A DNA stretch of 64,000 bases from contig NZ_JH815225.1 of assembly GCF_000238095.2 (NCBI RefSeq), forward strand, positions 1,369,863 to 1,433,862, written 5' to 3'. The notes beneath the pieces are model-generated. The model had not been told where the DNA came from and searched no databases. It saw only the letters and a list, made by a program, of their open reading frames with translations. Below are positions 18,642-27,346 of this stretch, piece by piece. Each line of letters starts with the position of its first letter. Within the stretch, counting starts at the first letter, position 1. This stretch comes from Peptoanaerobacter stomatis. Its GTDB lineage: Bacteria; Bacillota; Clostridia; Peptostreptococcales; Filifactoraceae. Position numbers and translations under genes: made by a program.

Positions 18642-19982
18642 CTATCCTACCGCTATATCTTCTTTCGGATATATATATTTTTTTTGTCCCAAATCTGTTA
18701 TAAATGTATATAAAACAGTAAGCGAGCCTACTCTTCCAGAAAACATTATTATCATAAGCACTATTTTAGCAACAGCATTCAATTTTGTAGTTATACCGAG
18801 AGTAAGACCTACAGTTCCATATGCCGATGTAACTTCATATAATATAGTCAAAAAATCAAACTGAGGATTTGTAAGCGATATTATCATCGTGCCTGTAAAA
18901 ACCAGAAAAAAGCCTATCACAAGTATTACAAGCGCCTTATTCAATACATTATATGATATTCTTCTTCCAAATGCCTCTATATTTTCTCTTTCTTTTATAA
19001 GAGATATAACTGATATTAATATAATAGCAAATGTAGTGGTCTTTAAACCTCCTGCGGTTGATGCCGGAGAGCCTCCTATAAACATCAATATTATAGTCAA
19101 AAATTTGCTGCTGTCTCTCATAGCGTTTATATCTATCGTGTTAAATCCCGCTGTTCGTGGGCTTACTATTTGAAATAACGAAACCAGCACTTTCTCCCAT
19201 AATTTCATTTCGCCCATTGTTTGAGGGTTATTCATTTCAATCAGAAAAAATATTATTGAAGGTATTAATATGAGCAACGATGTGGTTATTATAACTATTT
19301 TTGTATGTAATGCCAATTTGTAAAAATTCTTTTTATCTTTTATATCCAAAATAGTCGAAAAACCCAAACCTCCAAATATTATTAGAAACATTATTGTAAA
19401 ATTTACAATCATATTGTTGTAATACTTTACAAGCGATGAAAAATTTCCCATAATATCAAAGCCTGCATTGCAAAATGCTGATATTGAATGAAATATTGAG
19501 TATGCAATCCCTTTTATAATACCCATTTCAGGGATGAATACAAACGAAAGAAAAAACATCCCAATCAATTCTATAATAAAAGATATTATCACAATATTTT
19601 TGCTCAATCGTATAACTCCGGAGATTTTTCCTGAATTAAGTGACTCTTGTATTACCAGTCTTTCAGAAAAAGAAATTTTTTTACCCATAAATTTGATTCC
19701 CATAGTAGCTATGGTCATAAATCCGAGTCCGCCTATCTGAATAAGTATTATTATTACAGTTTTACCGAATAATGACCAATATGTTCCTGTGTCTACTGCA
19801 ATAAGTCCGGTTACACAAACTGCCGATATAGACGTGAACATTGCATTTAACAGACCGACAGATTCGTTATTTGCACTTGATATGGGCAAATTAAGTATAA
19901 GACCTCCTATTACCGCTATGAGCAAAAAGCCTCCCGCAAGTATTTGACTTTGAGAAAGTTTTCTATATATCACAGACATCAT
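18642..19982 (-). CDS. ktrB: Potassium uptake membrane subunit (KtrB/TrkH)
   Basis: A 446-residue membrane protein with four pore repeats. Filter-like segments are SISAVCVTGL, SISAFCNAGFD, PRTAGFNT and TSAYGTVGL, each with the single glycine typical of Trk/Ktr channels. Length fits KtrB, which is shorter than enteric TrkH. AGGGGAGAAAAGT precedes ATGATG. It forms a two-gene unit with the RCK protein. Confidence 0.93.
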   Translation of the reverse strand: MMSVIYRKLSQSQILAGGFLLIAVIGGLILNLPISSANNESVGLLNAMFTSISAVCVTGLIAVDTGTYWSLFGKTVIIILIQIGGLGFMTIATMGIKFMGKKISFSERLVIQESLNSGKISGVIRLSKNIVIISFIIELIGMFFLSFVFIPEMGIIKGIAYSIFHSISAFCNAGFDIMGNFSSLVKYYNNMIVNFTIMFLIIFGGLGFSTILDIKDKKNFYKLALHTKIVIITTSLLILIPSIIFFLIEMNNPQTMGEMKLWEKVLVSLFQIVSPRTAGFNTIDINAMRDSSKFLTIILMFIGGSPASTAGGLKTTTFAIILISVISLIKERENIEAFGRRISYNVLNKALVILVIGFFLVFTGTMIISLTNPQFDFLTILYEVTSAYGTVGLTLGITTKLNAVAKIVLMIIMFSGRVGSLTVLYTFITDLGQKKYIYPKEDIAVG

Positions 19983-20000
19983 ACTTTTCTCCCCTAAAAA

Positions 20001-20045
20001 AACAATAAGGTTTCCGACATCTGTTTAAAATACCGAAAACCTTAA
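20001..20045 (-). terminator. Terminator after rplT
   Basis: On the minus strand AAGGTTTTC and GGAAACCTT form a stem around a long loop, followed by ATTGTTTTTTT. It separates the infC operon from ktrBA. Confidence 0.6.
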
Positions 20046-20049
20046 AAAT

Positions 20050-20409
20050 TTATTTTCCTAATGCTTGTTTTGAAACTTTTACCAATGCTTCAAATCCGCT
20101 TGGATCTTTTATAGCCATTTCTGACAACATTTTTCTGTTTATATCTATGTTTGACAATTTAAGTCCATGCATAAAGTTAGAATAACTCAAACCGTATTGT
20201 CTTGTTCCGGCATTTATTCTTGCTATCCATAGCGCTCTAAAGTTTCTCTTCTTTTGTTTTCTTCCTATATATGAATAAGCAAGTGCTTTCATAACAAACT
20301 GATTAGCTGTTCTGAAAAGTTTTGATCTCGCTCCTCTGAATCCTTTAGCTAATTTTAGAATCTTTTTATGTTTTTTCTTAGCATTTACTGCCTTTTTTAC
20401 TCTTGCCAT
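20050..20409 (-). CDS. rplT: 50S ribosomal protein L20
   Basis: A 119-residue 23S rRNA-binding assembly protein with the usual basic N terminus ([16 protein letters not shown]), [12 protein letters not shown] and [15 protein letters not shown]. Last gene of infC-rpmI-rplT. In Bacillus, L20 represses this operon through its leader RNA. Confidence 0.98.
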   Translation of the reverse strand: MARVKKAVNAKKKHKKILKLAKGFRGARSKLFRTANQFVMKALAYSYIGRKQKKRNFRALWIARINAGTRQYGLSYSNFMHGLKLSNIDINRKMLSEMAIKDPSGFEALVKVSKQALGK

Positions 20410-20428
20410 TGTTAATCCTCCTTAGTTT

Positions 20429-20626
20429 TTATTTATATGGTAGTAATTGAGAAATTCTTGCTGTATCTCCACTTGACACAATGGCAGCTTTTCTGAAGTT
20501 TCTTTTTCTCTTTTGTGATTTTTTAGTTAATATATGTGATTTGAAAGCTTTAAATCTTTTAAGTTTTCCAGTGCCGGTAACTTTTATTCTTTTTGCGGCA
20601 CCTCTGTGAGTTTTCATCTTTGGCAT
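20429..20626 (-). CDS. rpmI: 50S ribosomal protein L35
   Basis: A 65-residue basic protein with the conserved start [13 protein letters not shown] and [17 protein letters not shown]. Middle gene of the infC operon. GGAGGGAAAGA precedes the ATG, and a 126-base spacer separates it from infC. Confidence 0.97.
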   Translation of the reverse strand: MPKMKTHRGAAKRIKVTGTGKLKRFKAFKSHILTKKSQKRKRNFRKAAIVSSGDTARISQLLPYK

Positions 20627-20752
20627 TTTTCTTTCCCTCCAAATTATTTTTATTTTTTATATTAAATAATCAAATAGATTATATTATTTGAATATCTAAT
20701 TTTTTAACAATACTTAATACAATCAAAAAATATAAATTTTAAATTAACATAG

Positions 20753-21271
20753 TTATTTTTTTACAGGATCTACCATTAAAACCATAGTGTTACCCTCAAG
20801 ACGCGGTTTATTTTCTCCTGCTGTTCCATGGTCTTTTATAATTTCCATAAATTTCTCTATTACCTGAACTCCCATTTCCTTGTGTCCAAGCTCTCTACCT
20901 CTAAACCTTACAGCAACTTTCACCTTATCTCCGGCTGCCAAAAACTTTATCGCCATATTAGCTTTAGTTTCCAAATCATGCTTTTCTATTACAGGCCTTA
21001 ATCTTACCTCTTTCATAGATATGACTTTTTGTTTTTTCTTGGACTCTTTTTCTTTTTTGGCAATTTCATATTTGTACTTACCATAGTCCATTATCTTGCA
21101 CACAGGCGGGTTTGAATTAGGTGATATTTTCACCAAATCAAGATTTTTGCTTGAAGCCAAATTCTGAGCGTCCTTCGCCGACATTATTCCAAGCTGTTCT
21201 CCTTCTTCTCCGATAAGCCTTATTTCTTTATCACGAATTTGCTCATTTATTTGTTGCTCTTTAATAATCAT
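20753..21271 (-). CDS. infC: Translation initiation factor IF-3
   Basis: A 172-residue initiation factor. The N-terminal domain has INEQIRDKEIRLIGEEGEQLG, a lysine-rich linker follows (about 85-95), and the C-terminal domain has EVRLRPVIEKHDLETK and VRFRGRELGHKEMG. ATGGAGGTGT precedes the ATG. The operon is preceded by an attenuator leader. Confidence 0.97.
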   Translation of the reverse strand: MIIKEQQINEQIRDKEIRLIGEEGEQLGIMSAKDAQNLASSKNLDLVKISPNSNPPVCKIMDYGKYKYEIAKKEKESKKKQKVISMKEVRLRPVIEKHDLETKANMAIKFLAAGDKVKVAVRFRGRELGHKEMGVQVIEKFMEIIKDHGTAGENKPRLEGNTMVLMVDPVKK

Positions 21272-21450
21272 ACACCTCCATTTAGGGTAATTTTTACAAT
21301 AAAAAAACGGATAGAATACTATCCGCTCACACTACTAATTTAATGATAAATCAATACTATGTAATAATGAATCGTCAAAACTACATTCATATCAAAACCT
21401 TATAAGCATTACCATAAGGTGAGAAACGGATATTTCTTCTTTTTAATACT
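21272..21450 (-). promoter_or_regulatory. infC-rpmI-rplT leader RNA with attenuator
   Basis: A ~180-base leader ends in a clear intrinsic terminator before infC: CGGATAG/CTATCCG with a four-base loop (21308-21325), then seven T on the minus strand. Near the 5' end of the leader TATCCGTTTC (about 21424-21433) can pair with the 5' arm of that terminator, giving an antiterminator. Between them ACCTTAT and ATAAGGT form another stem. This is the logic of the L20 leader of Bacillus; direct L20 binding is inference. Confidence 0.7.
21301..21325 (-). terminator. Attenuator hairpin upstream of infC
   Basis: A perfect 7-bp stem CGGATAG/CTATCCG with loop AATA on the plus strand, followed by seven T in minus-strand reading. 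It lies inside the infC leader. Confidence 0.85.
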
Positions 21451-21456
21451 CATAGT

Positions 21457-21484
21457 ATTATATCACTTTTTTTCTTCTTGTCAA
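21457..21484 (-). promoter_or_regulatory. Promoter of the infC operon
   Basis: Minus-strand TTGACA (21484-21479) and TATAAT (21462-21457) lie 16 bases apart, directly upstream of the attenuator leader. Both hexamers match consensus. Confidence 0.8.
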
Positions 21485-21491
21485 GTATATT

Positions 21492-22559
21492 TTATAAGAC
21501 CACTACTTTATTTTTTCCTGTACGTTTACCCTCATACATCTGTGCATCGGCATCATTTATCATATCTGCAACACTTTTATAATTTTTTGAGCCTACACTT
21601 CCAAACGTCATGGTAACTCCGATATTATGCTCCTTATATTTCATCTTCATATTTTCAATCTTTATTCTGACTCTATTCAATATTGACATTACTTTACTTG
21701 AATCTAATTGTCCCATGTCATCTCTTTCATTTCTTAAAAGTATTAAAAATTCCTCTCCGCCCCATCTTGCAACAACATCATCATTACGAAATTCCTGTTT
21801 CAACACATTGGCTATGAGTATAAGTATTTTGTCTCCCACATCATGTCCATATGTGTCGTTTATATATTTAAAATCATCCAAGTCTGCAAACGCTATATAA
21901 AATATACTGTTATCTTTACCTATGGATTTATTCATATCTTCAAGTATCAGATTCATCTTATGTCTATTTATCAAACCTGTAAGCTCATCCGTTCCGACTA
22001 TTTCTTTCATCTTTTTTACTTCATTTTGCAAAAAGAAATTTTCAATTATATTGGACCAACCGAGTGCTTTTTCCGAAAAGAAAAGCAAAATAAACAATCC
22101 AACTCTGTTTGCTAAAATTAAAAAAATATCCAAAAATGTAAGTTTGTTTATATTTCCTTCCAATCCCTTTGCAAAATATAATACAAGATATGTCAATGCC
22201 ATAATTATTGCAAGCATATAAAATTTACGTCTTGCTGAAAACGGAACTGTAAGCGCCAACACTACGACTACTATAAGCCAATTTTGAAAACCGTATCCCC
22301 AGCCCATAATAGTTGTAGATACTATACAATATATAGTAACTTCAATAAATCCCACTAATGCGGTAATTTCTTTATTATTTTTTGCCTTTGTCAAAAGTAC
22401 GATAAATAACGCTATACTGAACAGATTATAGTGTATCAACACAGGCACTTTCGCATATATAAAAACCACTTCAGCTAAAATATGCAATACCAGCCCTAAA
22501 AATATAATCCAATAATAGCTAATTTCTTTTTTTGAATATTGGCCATCTTTTTTATCCAT
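21492..22559 (-). CDS. Membrane diguanylate cyclase (GGDEF)
   Basis: A 355-residue protein. About six hydrophobic segments fill residues 14-165, followed by a GGDEF domain (about 185-350). The active-site signature is GGEEF (267-271). RNDD (258-261), five residues before it, matches the inhibitory I-site RxxD. The metal/GTP landmarks FADLDDFKYINDTYGHDVGD are intact, so it should make cyclic di-GMP and be product-inhibited. GGAGGATATGT precedes ATG at 22559; the upstream GTG at 22574 is discarded. The gene starts 42 bases after comEC. The sensory input of the membrane part is unknown. Confidence 0.9.
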   Translation of the reverse strand: MDKKDGQYSKKEISYYWIIFLGLVLHILAEVVFIYAKVPVLIHYNLFSIALFIVLLTKAKNNKEITALVGFIEVTIYCIVSTTIMGWGYGFQNWLIVVVVLALTVPFSARRKFYMLAIIMALTYLVLYFAKGLEGNINKLTFLDIFLILANRVGLFILLFFSEKALGWSNIIENFFLQNEVKKMKEIVGTDELTGLINRHKMNLILEDMNKSIGKDNSIFYIAFADLDDFKYINDTYGHDVGDKILILIANVLKQEFRNDDVVARWGGEEFLILLRNERDDMGQLDSSKVMSILNRVRIKIENMKMKYKEHNIGVTMTFGSVGSKNYKSVADMINDADAQMYEGKRTGKNKVVVL

Positions 22560-22601
22560 ACATATCCTCCACACAAAAAAAGCTAAAATTTATAGATATA
22601 A

Positions 22602-23912
22602 TTATACAACTCTTTTCTTACCTTGTCCATTTGAAATATAATTTCTCATAATCTGTATATTTATATATAGAGTATATAAAAACAATATTATTATGTATGA
22701 TATAACTACAAAAATCAAACTCTTATGCTCAAAGCTTATATACGAATAAGACAGCGATGTCAAAACTTCATTAGATTTATAAAATAAGAACATCATAAAA
22801 TTGACTATATTGCAAAAAACATCTCTTAAAAACGGGACTTTAACAAAAATCATTGACAGTAATATGAAAGGATACGCCAATGATATAAGCGGAACGCTTA
22901 TGATATTGGCAATTACACTTATCAAACTCACTATCCCAAAGTTGTAATACACATACGGAATTGTAAGTATCTGCGCTGATAAAGTTACACATATCATAGA
23001 CAAAATCAATTTACCTAAATTATTTTTCACAAATTTTTCCAAATGTTCAAAGATGATTTTATAAAACATAGCTATGGAAAACACCGACATAAATGACATA
23101 CAAAATCCGAAATCATATATGACATAAGGATTTAATATCATATAAAATGCCGACAACAAGAAACCTATAGAGAATATATCGTATCTCTCTTCTAAAAATA
23201 TGCTCGCTATAAATGTTATATAAAATATATAAGCCCTTACAGCCGGTGGATTTGCACCTGTAAGTATCACATAAAAAAGTGTGCACAAAACAGAAATTAT
23301 GTATCTGTATTTTTTAGAAAGAAAAAATGTTATATTGAAAAATATTCCGGCAATAAGGACTATATGAAATCCGGATATGCTTATTATATGGCTTATTCCG
23401 GCTCTCGAAAACAACATGGTCTCATCTTTTGAAATAAACTCTCTGTCAGCAATTATGAGCGCTCTTATTATAGGCGAATACTCTTTATACAAAAAATCTA
23501 TACCGCTTTTTAAATTTTGCCTTATATCATACACAATACTTGCTAAAGATATTTTGTGCCCAATTTTTTCAATATAATCTATATACATTATATAATCGTA
23601 GCCTTTGCTTTTAAGATATAAGCCATAATCCCCCATGCTTAGCAAATCCTGTCCGTATCCGCCTGCACATATCAAATCTCCGACTTTATATTCATCTGAT
23701 ATATAATTGTTCACCATAACAAAATTTTTGGAGTATATATAATATTTGGAGTTTCGAATTTCTATCTTATCAATAAGCTCTCCTTTAAATTCAGTATATT
23801 CTTTTGTATAATTTATATTTTTTGAATTATTATATGTGATGAAAGCTGATGTAAATAATATTATTATAAAAACAAAAAAGGAGAACCTTCTGATTTCAAT
23901 TTTTTCAATCAT
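22602..23912 (-). CDS. comEC: ComEC/Rec2-family protein without the C-terminal hydrolase domain
   Basis: A 436-residue membrane protein. The N-terminal soluble part (about 30-115, after a first membrane segment) matches the DUF4131/OB-like part of ComEC. The Competence domain follows, with HIISISGFHIVLIAGI and TGANPPAVRAYI, the family's signature strings. Full-length ComEC has about 750 residues and ends in a metallo-beta-lactamase domain with HxHxDH. That domain is absent here, and no such ORF lies nearby. ComEC is the channel for incoming single-stranded DNA. Short two-domain forms exist, so loss of function is not certain. Confidence 0.85.
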   Translation of the reverse strand: MIEKIEIRRFSFFVFIIILFTSAFITYNNSKNINYTKEYTEFKGELIDKIEIRNSKYYIYSKNFVMVNNYISDEYKVGDLICAGGYGQDLLSMGDYGLYLKSKGYDYIMYIDYIEKIGHKISLASIVYDIRQNLKSGIDFLYKEYSPIIRALIIADREFISKDETMLFSRAGISHIISISGFHIVLIAGIFFNITFFLSKKYRYIISVLCTLFYVILTGANPPAVRAYIFYITFIASIFLEERYDIFSIGFLLSAFYMILNPYVIYDFGFCMSFMSVFSIAMFYKIIFEHLEKFVKNNLGKLILSMICVTLSAQILTIPYVYYNFGIVSLISVIANIISVPLISLAYPFILLSMIFVKVPFLRDVFCNIVNFMMFLFYKSNEVLTSLSYSYISFEHKSLIFVVISYIIILFLYTLYINIQIMRNYISNGQGKKRVV

Positions 23913-23929
23913 AAGTCCTCCTTGTTAAA

Positions 23930-24637
23930 TTAATTTCTTCTTCTCCCAGAGTTAGCTATCATAATAAGTCTGAGTACAGATAACAAAGATGCCGCAACTC
24001 CTGCCACATAAGTCAACGCCGCAGCTTTTAATACCTTTTTTGAACCGTCTATTTCTTGAACTTTCAGAACATTACATTCCCTAAGCAAGTCAAACGCTCT
24101 GTTTGATGCGTCAAACTCAACAGGTAGTGTTATTATTTGAAATAAAAGTGTGAGCGAAAACAATCCTATACCTATAGGAACAAGAAAATTAAAACTTCCA
24201 AATATTATACCTGCTATAAATATCGGCATAGCCAAATTTTGTCCTATATTTACAACGGGAACTATGCCCGCTCTTAAAAGATAAGGTTTATAATCCTTCA
24301 AGTCTTGCACAGCATGTCCACATTCATGAGCCGCTACACTTACTGCTGCAATAGATGTAGAATTTATAACCGACTGTGACAAGGCTATCGTTTTATTTCT
24401 CGGATCATAATGATCTGTAAGCTCTCCTGCTATAGGTACAATTCTTATATTCGAAAGTCCGTTTGCATCCAATATAGCTCTTGCAGTTTGAGCACCTGTC
24501 ATACCTGATGCACTTCTTATCATAGAATATCTTGAAAAGGTAGATTTTAATCTTCCGCTTGCAAGCATTGATATAATTCCGCCTATAATTATAAGTATAA
24601 ATGTCCAATCATATCCGAATCCGTAGTAATATGGCAT
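23930..24637 (-). CDS. Membrane zinc metallopeptidase (YugP family)
   Basis: A 235-residue member of the neutral zinc membrane peptidase (Zn_peptidase_2, YugP-like) family. One N-terminal and two or three C-terminal membrane segments flank the catalytic part. The zinc motif is HECGH (H104, E105, H108) in SVAAHECGHAVQD. The DPRNKTIALS string before it and FDASNRAFDLL after it are family features. The substrate is unknown. AAAGGGGAAGAAAAT precedes the ATG. It is followed closely by comEC and may share its transcript. Confidence 0.85.
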   Translation of the reverse strand: MPYYYGFGYDWTFILIIIGGIISMLASGRLKSTFSRYSMIRSASGMTGAQTARAILDANGLSNIRIVPIAGELTDHYDPRNKTIALSQSVINSTSIAAVSVAAHECGHAVQDLKDYKPYLLRAGIVPVVNIGQNLAMPIFIAGIIFGSFNFLVPIGIGLFSLTLLFQIITLPVEFDASNRAFDLLRECNVLKVQEIDGSKKVLKAAALTYVAGVAASLLSVLRLIMIANSGRRRN

Positions 24638-24669
24638 ATTTTCTTCCCCTTTCTATATAATCATATCGT

Positions 24670-24951
24670 CTAAACTCGTTTTTGCACAAACAAACTTAAC
24701 AAGGATTTTTTCATGTTTATAAAAGCAGAAAAAACAACTTCTTTTAAAAATTTAAACCTATTTTTATGGCATTTATATTTTCTAATACTCTTTCTTACAT
24801 CTCTCTCAAAATCAAGAGATATAAGCGACAGTCCTGTCATAAAAAATATAAATCCCGGCATTATGGGCAACATTCCTCCAATTATTCCGAGAATTATAAA
24901 AAATACCCCTAAAGATTTTCTAAAAACTCCAGTTTTTATATTTATTCTCAT
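24670..24951 (-). CDS. Small integral membrane protein (DUF454/PGPGW-like)
   Basis: A 93-residue protein with two hydrophobic segments in residues 11-47 (SLGVFFIILGIIGGMLP and PGFIFFMTGLSLISL) around IMPG, followed by a basic C-terminal tail. This arrangement recalls the DUF454/PGPGW small membrane proteins. GAAGGTAATGATTA precedes the ATG. It is likely co-transcribed with the peptidase gene, which starts 32 bases downstream. Function unknown. Confidence 0.6.
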   Translation of the reverse strand: MRINIKTGVFRKSLGVFFIILGIIGGMLPIMPGFIFFMTGLSLISLDFERDVRKSIRKYKCHKNRFKFLKEVVFSAFINMKKSLLSLFVQKRV

Positions 24952-25173
24952 TAATCATTACCTTCTTTCTGCCAAAATAGTATTTTATACTATTATATAA
25001 TCAAGCACGAATATTTTTTAATATGATACTCAATCTATTTTTCTTGATACACTTTTTTACAAATATTGTTAACAAGCACTCTTTCAAAATAATTTGAGCA
25101 TATCTTAATTTAATTATATACAGTAATGTTTAATTTAAAATTAAAAATATAATAAATTTTAGTTAATATTATT

Positions 25174-25629
25174 TTATCCTCTGCCCAAATCACTGGTACT
25201 TCCACTTATATTAACATCAGTCTTGCCATAAGTTATACCCTTGGACAAGTTTTTATGTTCATTTTTGTCGCTCATATTTGCACCGGCACTGTACCACGCA
25301 TCTCTTAGCGTTTCAAATATCTTTATAATGCCGCTTATCTCACTTGTATCTTTTTTTATCACTGCATTATTTACGACTCTGTTTATATATAGATATAAGT
25401 CAATACTTGCGTTTTTGAAATCATTGTTGTCATCTCCGAGGGTAGCTATGAGATTGGACAATATATCCCTTATCTTATCTGATGCGGCGAAAGTTTTTTC
25501 TTTATCATTTTTATTTATATATTTCCCCAAATCTTGTACATTTTCAATTAGAGCCTGATACTGAAGCGCCACAAGCTCACAAGAATTGCCTGTAGCTATT
25601 TTAATAGCCAAATCTTCCTTATATGACAT
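25174..25629 (-). CDS. fliS: FliS-like flagellar export chaperone
   Basis: A 151-residue helical protein. GNSCELVALQYQALIENVQDL and the later KIFETLRDAWYSAG match FliS landmarks: N-terminal helix, and terminal helix with LRDAW. FliS caps the C terminus of flagellin before export. The tail beyond residue 125 is longer than in typical FliS and polar. Other flagellar genes are not nearby, so the gene stands alone between AT-rich gaps. GAGGAGAAATA precedes the ATG. Confidence 0.75.
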   Translation of the reverse strand: MSYKEDLAIKIATGNSCELVALQYQALIENVQDLGKYINKNDKEKTFAASDKIRDILSNLIATLGDDNNDFKNASIDLYLYINRVVNNAVIKKDTSEISGIIKIFETLRDAWYSAGANMSDKNEHKNLSKGITYGKTDVNISGSTSDLGRG

Positions 25630-25974
25630 TATTTCTCCTCGATTACATAAATACTATCATCCGATTAAATATAGATTAATATTATGTTTAAATAACTTTT
25701 ATCACAAAACATTTCAAAATATCTTAATTTAATACTAAACACGAACTAAAACTATATTATACCCACTTCCTTAAAGAGTTGTACTTTTTCAAAAACAATA
25801 AGTATATAAAGTTTAGAAATATTATAATTTTATAATAGAGTTTATCCTAAAAATCTGTTTATTAATATTTCTATTATTTTACTAATTCATAACATATTTG
25901 TAATGTTTTTATAAAGCTTTGTTTAAGAAATACATAATATAATTTAAATAGATAATTATTTTGCAAGCTGACAC

Positions 25975-26163
25975 TGGTCTTTACCCCCACACTCGCCTGC
26001 TGGAACTTTTGCTTGGGTTTGCCTCACTAATCATTCTCTCGTAATTTACGGCAGGACTTACACCTAAGATGCACTATGCTCACTATATCATTTTTGTATA
26101 GCTTACGTGGATTCCTTCGCCTGCATCTGGCATGAACTTGCAACCACAGACCTTGCAAAATAT
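25975..26163 (-). repeat. GC-richer non-coding island with inverted ends (possible group II intron remnant)
   Basis: About 190 bases of clearly higher GC within AT-rich DNA, bounded by TTTTGCAAG at the left and CTTGCAAAA at the right. No frame is convincingly coding. Read on the minus strand it contains GGTGTAAGTCCTGCCG, GAGGCAAACCCAAGCAAAAG and GTGTGGGGGTAAAGACCAGT, which resemble domain I strings of bacterial group II introns. No domain V or reverse transcriptase is visible. A MITE or other structured RNA is equally possible. Confidence 0.35.
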
Positions 26164-26468
26164 GATATAAGTGTAACATAACATAACAAATATGTAAATA
26201 ATTGTAATTGAATATTAATGTTTTGGGGAAAAATTGCTGATATAATGTAAACAACAAATTTCATACATATTATTAAATCAGTAGTCTATAGACCAACAAA
26301 CCTATAACAACAAAGTTTTCAAAAAAATTTTCATATTATTATTTACATTTTTATACTGAATACCAATTAAAACTGAACTATAACTATATATCTGAAAATT
26401 TATGTTTTTTTTAAAAAACAAGTTATATAAAGCAAAGAACATTAATATAAAAGCAAGTAGGTGATAAT

Positions 26469-27185
26469 TTGTCTCAAGATATTGTAAAATCTCCATTTAT
26501 ACAAATAAAGCATATAAGAAAAGTATATCGAATGGGTAATGAAAAAGTGGTTGCATTAAACGATGTCTCGCTTGATATAAAAAGAGGAGAGTTTGTTTGT
26601 TTTTTGGGTAAATCCGGCTCCGGTAAATCGACATTTTTAAATATGGTCGCCGGACTTGAAAAGCCCACTAAAGGAGAAATAATCATAGGCGGTGTACACT
26701 TAGAAAAGTTAGACGAAGAGGAAGTCACGTTGTTCAGACAAAAAAATATAGGTTTCATATTTCAAGCATATCAACTCATACCCTCTCTTAATGCCATAGA
26801 AAACGTAGCACTCCCATTAGTATTTAGAGGTATGTCGGCAAAACAGTCACAAAAAGTAGCCAAAAAATATCTTGATGACGTTGGGCTTAAAGGCTATTAT
26901 AATAGAAAACCGAGCCAAATGAGTGGAGGACAACAGCAAAGAGTTGGAATTGCAAGAGCTCTTGTAGGTAACTCCAAAATTATTTTTGCTGATGAGCCTA
27001 CAGGAAATTTGGACTCCAACACCACTTTGGACGTAATGAATATAATAGTTGACATCGCAAAAAAAAATAACCAGACAATCATACTCGTAACACACGATAA
27101 TATGATAGCCGATTATGCAGACACCATAGTTGAATTAAAAGACGGAGATATAATAAATGTCTCAAGACCTAAGCAAAACCAATAA
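26469..27185 (+). CDS. MacB/LolD-type ABC transporter ATPase
   Basis: A 238-residue ATPase. Walker A is GKSGSGKST, Q-loop FQAYQL, signature [15 protein letters not shown], Walker B IIFADEPTGNLDS and H-loop VTHD. NLDSNT and the length place it with the MacB/LolD/FtsE group. Start TTG at 26469 follows AGTAGGTGATAAT. A downstream ATG would cut conserved residues. The permease partner is probably encoded at 30582, two genes downstream. Confidence 0.9.
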   Translation: MSQDIVKSPFIQIKHIRKVYRMGNEKVVALNDVSLDIKRGEFVCFLGKSGSGKSTFLNMVAGLEKPTKGEIIIGGVHLEKLDEEEVTLFRQKNIGFIFQAYQLIPSLNAIENVALPLVFRGMSAKQSQKVAKKYLDDVGLKGYYNRKPSQMSGGQQQRVGIARALVGNSKIIFADEPTGNLDSNTTLDVMNIIVDIAKKNNQTIILVTHDNMIADYADTIVELKDGDIINVSRPKQNQ

Positions 27186-27346
27186 ACACAAAATTCTACT
27201 AATCTCTTGCATAACCATATCAAACACTATACAACTAATGAGAAATAAACCTGATTTAGAACCTGTAATCTTAGTTGTATCCATATACAATGATATATGA
27301 ATAATATTAGAAAATATAAAACAAAATTTTCAAGGAGGAAATGATT

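Noticed and set aside
26027-26257. 76-residue minus-strand ORF in the GC-rich island
   Set aside because: No ribosome site, odd composition and covered by the non-coding island with inverted ends.
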